The position numbers and the translations under genes were made by a program. The notes beneath the pieces are model-generated. The model saw only the letters and a list, made by a program, of their open reading frames with translations. It made no database searches and was not told the origin of the DNA. Source: Lineus longissimus (lineage: Eukaryota; Nemertea; Pilidiophora; Heteronemertea; Lineidae). From it: a stretch of DNA of 64,000 bases. Positions 59,701 through 64,000 of this stretch are shown here, piece by piece (positions within the stretch are counted from its first letter, which is position 1; each line of letters begins with the position of its first letter). The stretch covers positions 10,961,501 through 11,025,500 of the forward strand of contig NC_088323.1 in assembly GCF_910592395.1 (NCBI RefSeq), in the 5' to 3' direction.

Positions 59701-60156
59701 AACCGCGAGATGAGAAATCGTGAAATCACGAGATGAGTAATCATTATTTTCTGCAGCAAGATTTTCTACTTTCCTGGACAATGAGAATCACCTTCTGATG
59801 CTACTGTCCACTTCTCCATTCAATGATAGAAGGGCCAAAGACAATACAAAGGCTACATGCAAATGCATCTTGACCACAAAGGTTTTTACCCTCAGCCGAA
59901 ATCGGCCAGAGGGGTATTGTCGTCACGTGCGCTGTCCGTCTGGGCGGCGGGCGTCTGCTACTTCGTTTCCGTCGATTTCTAGGAGAACGGCTTTGACAAT
60001 CAATTCAATTTTTGGTATGTACATTTGGGGTGACCAGAGGAAAGTTCCTTTCGAAAACTGGCTTGTTCTGATTATCAACATGGCCACCAGGGTGGCGTGT
60101 TTGAAATCGGTTTCCGTCAATTTCGAGGAGAACCGTTCGTCCGATCAAAATCATTT

Positions 60157-61840
60157 TTAACTCTCTGCGTATAGCAGAGAGTTTATATGGTGGTACAGAA
60201 TGACGTCTGTTAGTCTGTGAAGTCGTAAACATTGTGCCGGACCGAACAGCGCACCTCCATCATGTAGTTCCCCAGAGTGTTCACTTCACAAGTTCCACTG
60301 GCGTATTTATTAACTGTATTGCATGCTGAATATTAATAACTCTGAATCGGCGTCCATCTGTGTTACCCAGAATTTACGGACTTTCGAAAAATAAAAATCT
60401 GAATATAAATCTTTGTACTGCGTAGTAATTAAAAAATGCCATTTTTAGTTTCGCACGTGTACATGCTTCACGATGGTTTCGGCCTCATGCCGTTGTAGCG
60501 TGGTCGTTTCGCCCTCAGCGATTTAGTTTCGCTCTAATGCCGTTGCAGCGTGGTTGTTTCGCCCTCAGTAGATTTATTGTTTAGCAATGCAGGTTTGGTT
60601 GAATATGCCCAAGGAATATGCCGTAAAGTTGGTAAAATGAAGATGAATTGATGTAACGACCAATGGTGTACGAATGTTACCAAAATAGGGCAAAAAAGCA
60701 TGGGTGAAACAAACCAGTTATCTTGTGTAGCGCCAGTTCGTAGGAGAGAGGTTGCGGACCGTCCCCACTCCCACTCCCACTCCGAGGTGATTCCGTTTTG
60801 GCGTATTACGTCATCACTTCACGAGGGATTTCCCCGTCTTGCTCCATGAACTCGGACGATTTACGAGTTGGAGACCGCAAACTCGTAAGTGTTCTCCCAC
60901 TTGCATTATCTTAGCTTTTAGACATCTAAATCAAGTGACAATGAAGAAGCAATATCCCTTACACACTGTTCTAGCACGTCACCTAAGTTGTAACAAGATT
61001 TTTTGTGTAAAAGACGTAGAAAACTTGTTGTTTTTGAAGTGTTCAAAATTGTGTAGAACGGCCGTGTACTGACTGTGCGTGTACTTGTACACATGTACAT
61101 TACGTGTTGGTTTGTTTGAAACTCTGTTCCCCTCTGTACTTTTTGGATCTAGTTATCTTAGGACTGAAGTAATTCGTAGTTTTACGATAGAAATACGCAC
61201 ATGCTACAGAGGAAACAGCTTTTTACTAGCTGTAAATCACCAAAATTGTAGAATATTTCGTCTGCTTTATTTACTTTTTTTCTCATACGTCGTTGATTTG
61301 TTTGATTTCCAGTTTGGCCGTGTGACTCGCAGGCTGGCTGAATGACGTCTCCCAACTCGGTTCCCGTTGGTGCGCGCAACCTACTTTTCGACGTCACGAG
61401 TTCCGAGAACGACTCGAGTTGAACTCGGAGTGTGAGTGGGAGTGGGGACGGTTCGCAACCTCTCTAATGTCCGCGATACTCGGAACATTTTGCATGAAAA
61501 TAGTCTGTACAAAATATTCTTTATGCCTAGACTGTGCTTTTAAAAAAATAGCCTTTATATGTTGTGTTTTGTTCGGATATTGTACTTTCGCCCGCCCAGA
61601 AAACTAGATTTTTGTGACCTGCTAAATCGTTGCAGCACTGAGTGCCAGCCGGACTATTTTTGATAGACATTTTCGATAAACATCTTCATCTTAGACTCAT
61701 TTTGTGGTCATCACCTATCCCAAATGTACATAAGTGCACGTACCTCCCTCAAAACCATGCCCCAAAAACTTCCTGTCAACATAGCAGGTACCCCCAGATA
61801 TTAATTCGGCAGAGAGTTCGCTGGCAGTAGCCAGCTCTAG
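60157..61840 (+). mobile_element. Family C HINE-like element, complete
   Basis: T-run, AACTCTCTGC at 60159 with hairpin (AACTCTCTGC-GTATA-GCAGAGAGTT), end GCAGAGAGTT at 61809-61818, hairpin GCTGGC-AGTA-GCCAGC, TCTAG|TT. The arms are a perfect 10-bp match. It interrupts a 145-bp unit in its T-run. It contains the TIR element at 60746-61464. Not coding. Confidence 0.85.
60746..61464. mobile_element. 719-bp TIR element nested in family C
   Basis: Inverted ends begin GAGAGGTTGCG-ACCGTCCCC and continue CACTCCCACTC, about 45 bp with few mismatches. No clear target duplication and no transposase. Class II by its ends; superfamily unknown. Confidence 0.65.
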
Positions 61841-62419
61841 TTGGTATGTATGTTGGGGGTGACTAGAGGAAGGTTCCTTTTGAAAACCGGCTTGTTCTAT
61901 TTCTGGATATGGTCACCAGGGCAGCGTACTTGAAATCGGTTTCCGTCAATTTCGAGGATACCGGTTTGTCCGATCAAATTCATTTGTGGTATGTACGTTG
62001 GGGGTGACTAGAGGAAGGTTCCTTTTGAAAACTGGCTCGTTCTGATTCTCGATATGGTCACCAGGGCGGCGTACTTGAAATCGGTTTCCATCAATTTCGA
62101 GGAGAACCGTTCGTCCGAACAAATTCATTTTTGGTATGCACGTTGGGGGGACTAGAGGAAGGTTCCTTTTGAAAACGGGCTTGTTCTGATTATCAATATG
62201 GCCACCAGTGCGGCGTGTTTGAAATCAGTTTCTGTCAATTTCTAGGAGAACCGTTCGTCCAATCAAATTCATTTTTGGTTTGTACGTTGGGGGTGACTAG
62301 AGGAAGGTTCCTTTCGAAAACCGGCTTGTTCTGATTCTCAATATGGTCACCAAGGCGGCGTGCTTGAAATCGGTTTCCGTCAATTTTGAGGAGAACCGTT
62401 TGTCCGATTAAATTCATTT

Positions 62420-63938
62420 TTAGCTCACCTCTTAGCAGAGGTGAGCTTATCCCATACCGTGGCGTCCGTCGTCGTCGTCGTCGTCGTCCGTCGTCCGTTA
62501 GCAGGGCACGTTTCGTAACTGTTAGAGCTATACAGTTGAAACTTGGTACACATGTACCCTTATGTAATGACACCTTGGAGACCAGGTTTCGGTCCGATTC
62601 GTTTCATGGTTTGGCCACCAGGGGGCCAAACATTAAAAGTGAAAATATGCAATATCTCCCTTAATAGTAGTCGGGAAATTTTGAAAAAAATATGGTAGGT
62701 ACTTCTAGCAAAGGTGCATCATATATCCTCCGGGTTTTTGATTTGACCTCCTTTTCAAGGTCACAGAGGTCAAAGTTTGCTGATTCACTGAACAGTAGCA
62801 TGTTTCCTATCTATTTTAGCTAGAAGGTTTTAAACCAGTGTGGACATGTATCTGGGGATTCTCTATTCCACCCCTAAAATTTCGGCCGTTTGGACATCAA
62901 ATATGGCCGCCAGGCAGCCATCTTGAAATATAAACACAGTACTATTACTCCGAAACTAATGATCGGATTGCAACCAAATTTGATCTGGATGTATATCTAT
63001 GTACTCTCTACTAAATCCTTGATTTTTTAAAAAATGTGATAGCCAATATGGGTGCCAGGGGGGCATCTTGAAAAATTCTTAGTTTGGCCACCCGGGGGCC
63101 AAATTTAATGTCCAAAGTTAAAATGTTTGATTGCTGGTTTAATAGTGGTCTGATTTTCATAACATTTTTATGGTAGGTACTCCTAGCAAGGATACATTTC
63201 ATAAATGTGGGTTTTTGATTTGACCTACTTCTCAAGGTCACAAAGGTCAACGTTTTCCTATGGCACCGCCATTTTACAATGACGGCACGTTTTGTCACTG
63301 CTTTAGCTACAGATCCCTAACTTGGTACGAATGTACCCCTATACTCTTAGACTAAACTGCAGTCTTTTTCTGATTCTCAGTTTGGCCAGCAGGGCCCCAA
63401 ATGTTAATAGTGGACTCTCCCCTAAGGGTGCCTTGAAATGCTGCTAAGTGGGATGTCATAGTCTAAGCCTAGGCAAATGCAGGATTAATTAACCTCTACA
63501 GAGCCCTAGGAATTTCAGATGATGGTTGTTTCTTGTACTAGACACAAGCAAACAACATAATTATCCTATTCCTAAGCATTTCCATAATGGGTCATCTGTA
63601 AACCAAATGACTTTTTTTAAAAAGGTGTGTTAATGCTGATGACTTGTTGCATGGAATTGCTTATTTGTTCTTTTGGTAGGCATGCCTTGCATGTTTTGCT
63701 ACTTCAAGCTTTTGTTCTGCTGCTGTTTTAACGATTACTGGTCAGATCACAAAATTGTCTACTCTGCTTTGTCATACCTGTAGTCACCTCAATTAAATTC
63801 AACTTACGCATTATTTTATCTCTCATGTAATTTCATATTAAAACATTACTTCATTTCTTTCTTACATTTAAAACCATGCTAATGCTTCATCCATCTTCCC
63901 TTCACAAGAGGTGAGCACAATGGCCCTGGCCATTTCAT
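62420..63938 (+). mobile_element. Family B HINE-like element inside family F array
   Basis: AGCTCACCTCTTAGCAGAGG hairpin at 62422, GTC microsatellite at 62466-62490, family B body, AGGTGAGC arm, AATGGCCCTGGCCATT hairpin and TCATT end at 63939. Left flank ends in the array's five-T run; right flank resumes at GGTATGTACGTTGGG. The uninterrupted sequence is seen at 62117-62147. Confidence 0.88.
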
Positions 63939-64000
63939 TGGTATGTACGTTGGGGTGGACTAGAGGAAGGTTTCTTTCGAAAACTGGCTCGTTCTGATTC

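Larger units (their letters stand above)
59885..64000 (+). mobile_element. Family F element with 145-bp array, open at window end
   Basis: T-run then ACCCTCAGCCGAAATCGGCC, a hairpin closing with AGAGGGGT, and TGTCCGTCTGGGCGG inside. From about 60014 it is built of 144-145-bp units containing GGTATGTACGTTGGG, CTAGAGGAAGGTTCC and GAGGAGAACCGTTCGTCC (GGT at 61988, 62133 and 62277). It is split by a family C element (60157-61840) and a family B element (62420-63938); the array resumes exactly after each. Its 3' end lies outside the window. Confidence 0.7.

Overview
Eukaryotic, probably marine-invertebrate, genomic DNA: spliced exons, low coding density, and a repeat spectrum (Helitron2/HINE-like elements, L2/CR1- and I-type LINEs, DIRS-type tyrosine-recombinase and Penelope-like retroelements, pogo-type transposase, mariner and Harbinger MITEs) typical of molluscs, brachiopods, hemichordates, echinoderms or amphioxus. 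The sequence does not let me name the species.

Host gene. Two plus-strand exons, 17603-17833 and 53432-53596, encode the PAS domain of an ether-a-go-go-related (erg, KCNH2/6/7 group) potassium channel. They are separated by an intron of about 35.6 kb. No other exon of this gene was recognised, so nearly all of the window is best read as intronic sequence of one long channel gene filled with transposons.

Mobile elements. At least five families share one architecture. Each has a T-run followed by a 5' hairpin, a simple repeat shortly inside, a copy of the hairpin arm near the 3' end, and a second short GC-rich hairpin just before a terminal TT. This is the plan of Helentron/Helitron2 non-autonomous elements (HINEs). 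I call them family A (start AGCTCAGCTGAC, end CTTGTT), B (AGCTCACCTCTT, TTTCATT), C (AACTCTCTGC, CTAGTT), D (ATGCCCCC) and F (ACCCTCAGCC). Two of them sit in the same T-run of successive units of a tandem array, which gives direct empty-site evidence for insertion between T and T without target duplication.

Main find. A 7.5-kb family A element (39911-47405) carries a multi-exon gene for an RPA-like OB-fold/zinc-ribbon protein. It is preceded by three tandem copies of a 1.09-kb unit holding its upstream exon(s) and probable promoter, and followed by a duplicated last exon hit by a MITE. RPA-like single-strand DNA-binding proteins are known Helitron cargo; no Rep/helicase is visible here.

Region by region: 1-9.3 kb, family A and B elements, an 82-bp satellite and a mariner MITE; 9.8-13.6 kb, an I-type LINE with 10-bp target duplication (minus); 14.1-16.9 kb, a spliced pogo-type transposase relic and a fold-back repeat; 17.6 kb, channel exon; 19.6-23.8 kb, an unassigned exon and an L2/CR1-type LINE (minus); 24.2-26.4 kb, repeats and a Penelope-like endonuclease relic; 27.4-33.4 kb, nested family A elements, a family D element and an inverted minisatellite pair; 34-38.3 kb, a DIRS-type retroelement (minus); 39.9-47.4 kb, the RPA-carrying element; 49.3-51.5 kb, a family A element hit by a 620-bp long-TIR transposon; 53.4 kb, second channel exon; 55.4-64 kb, family B, C and F elements nested up to three deep.
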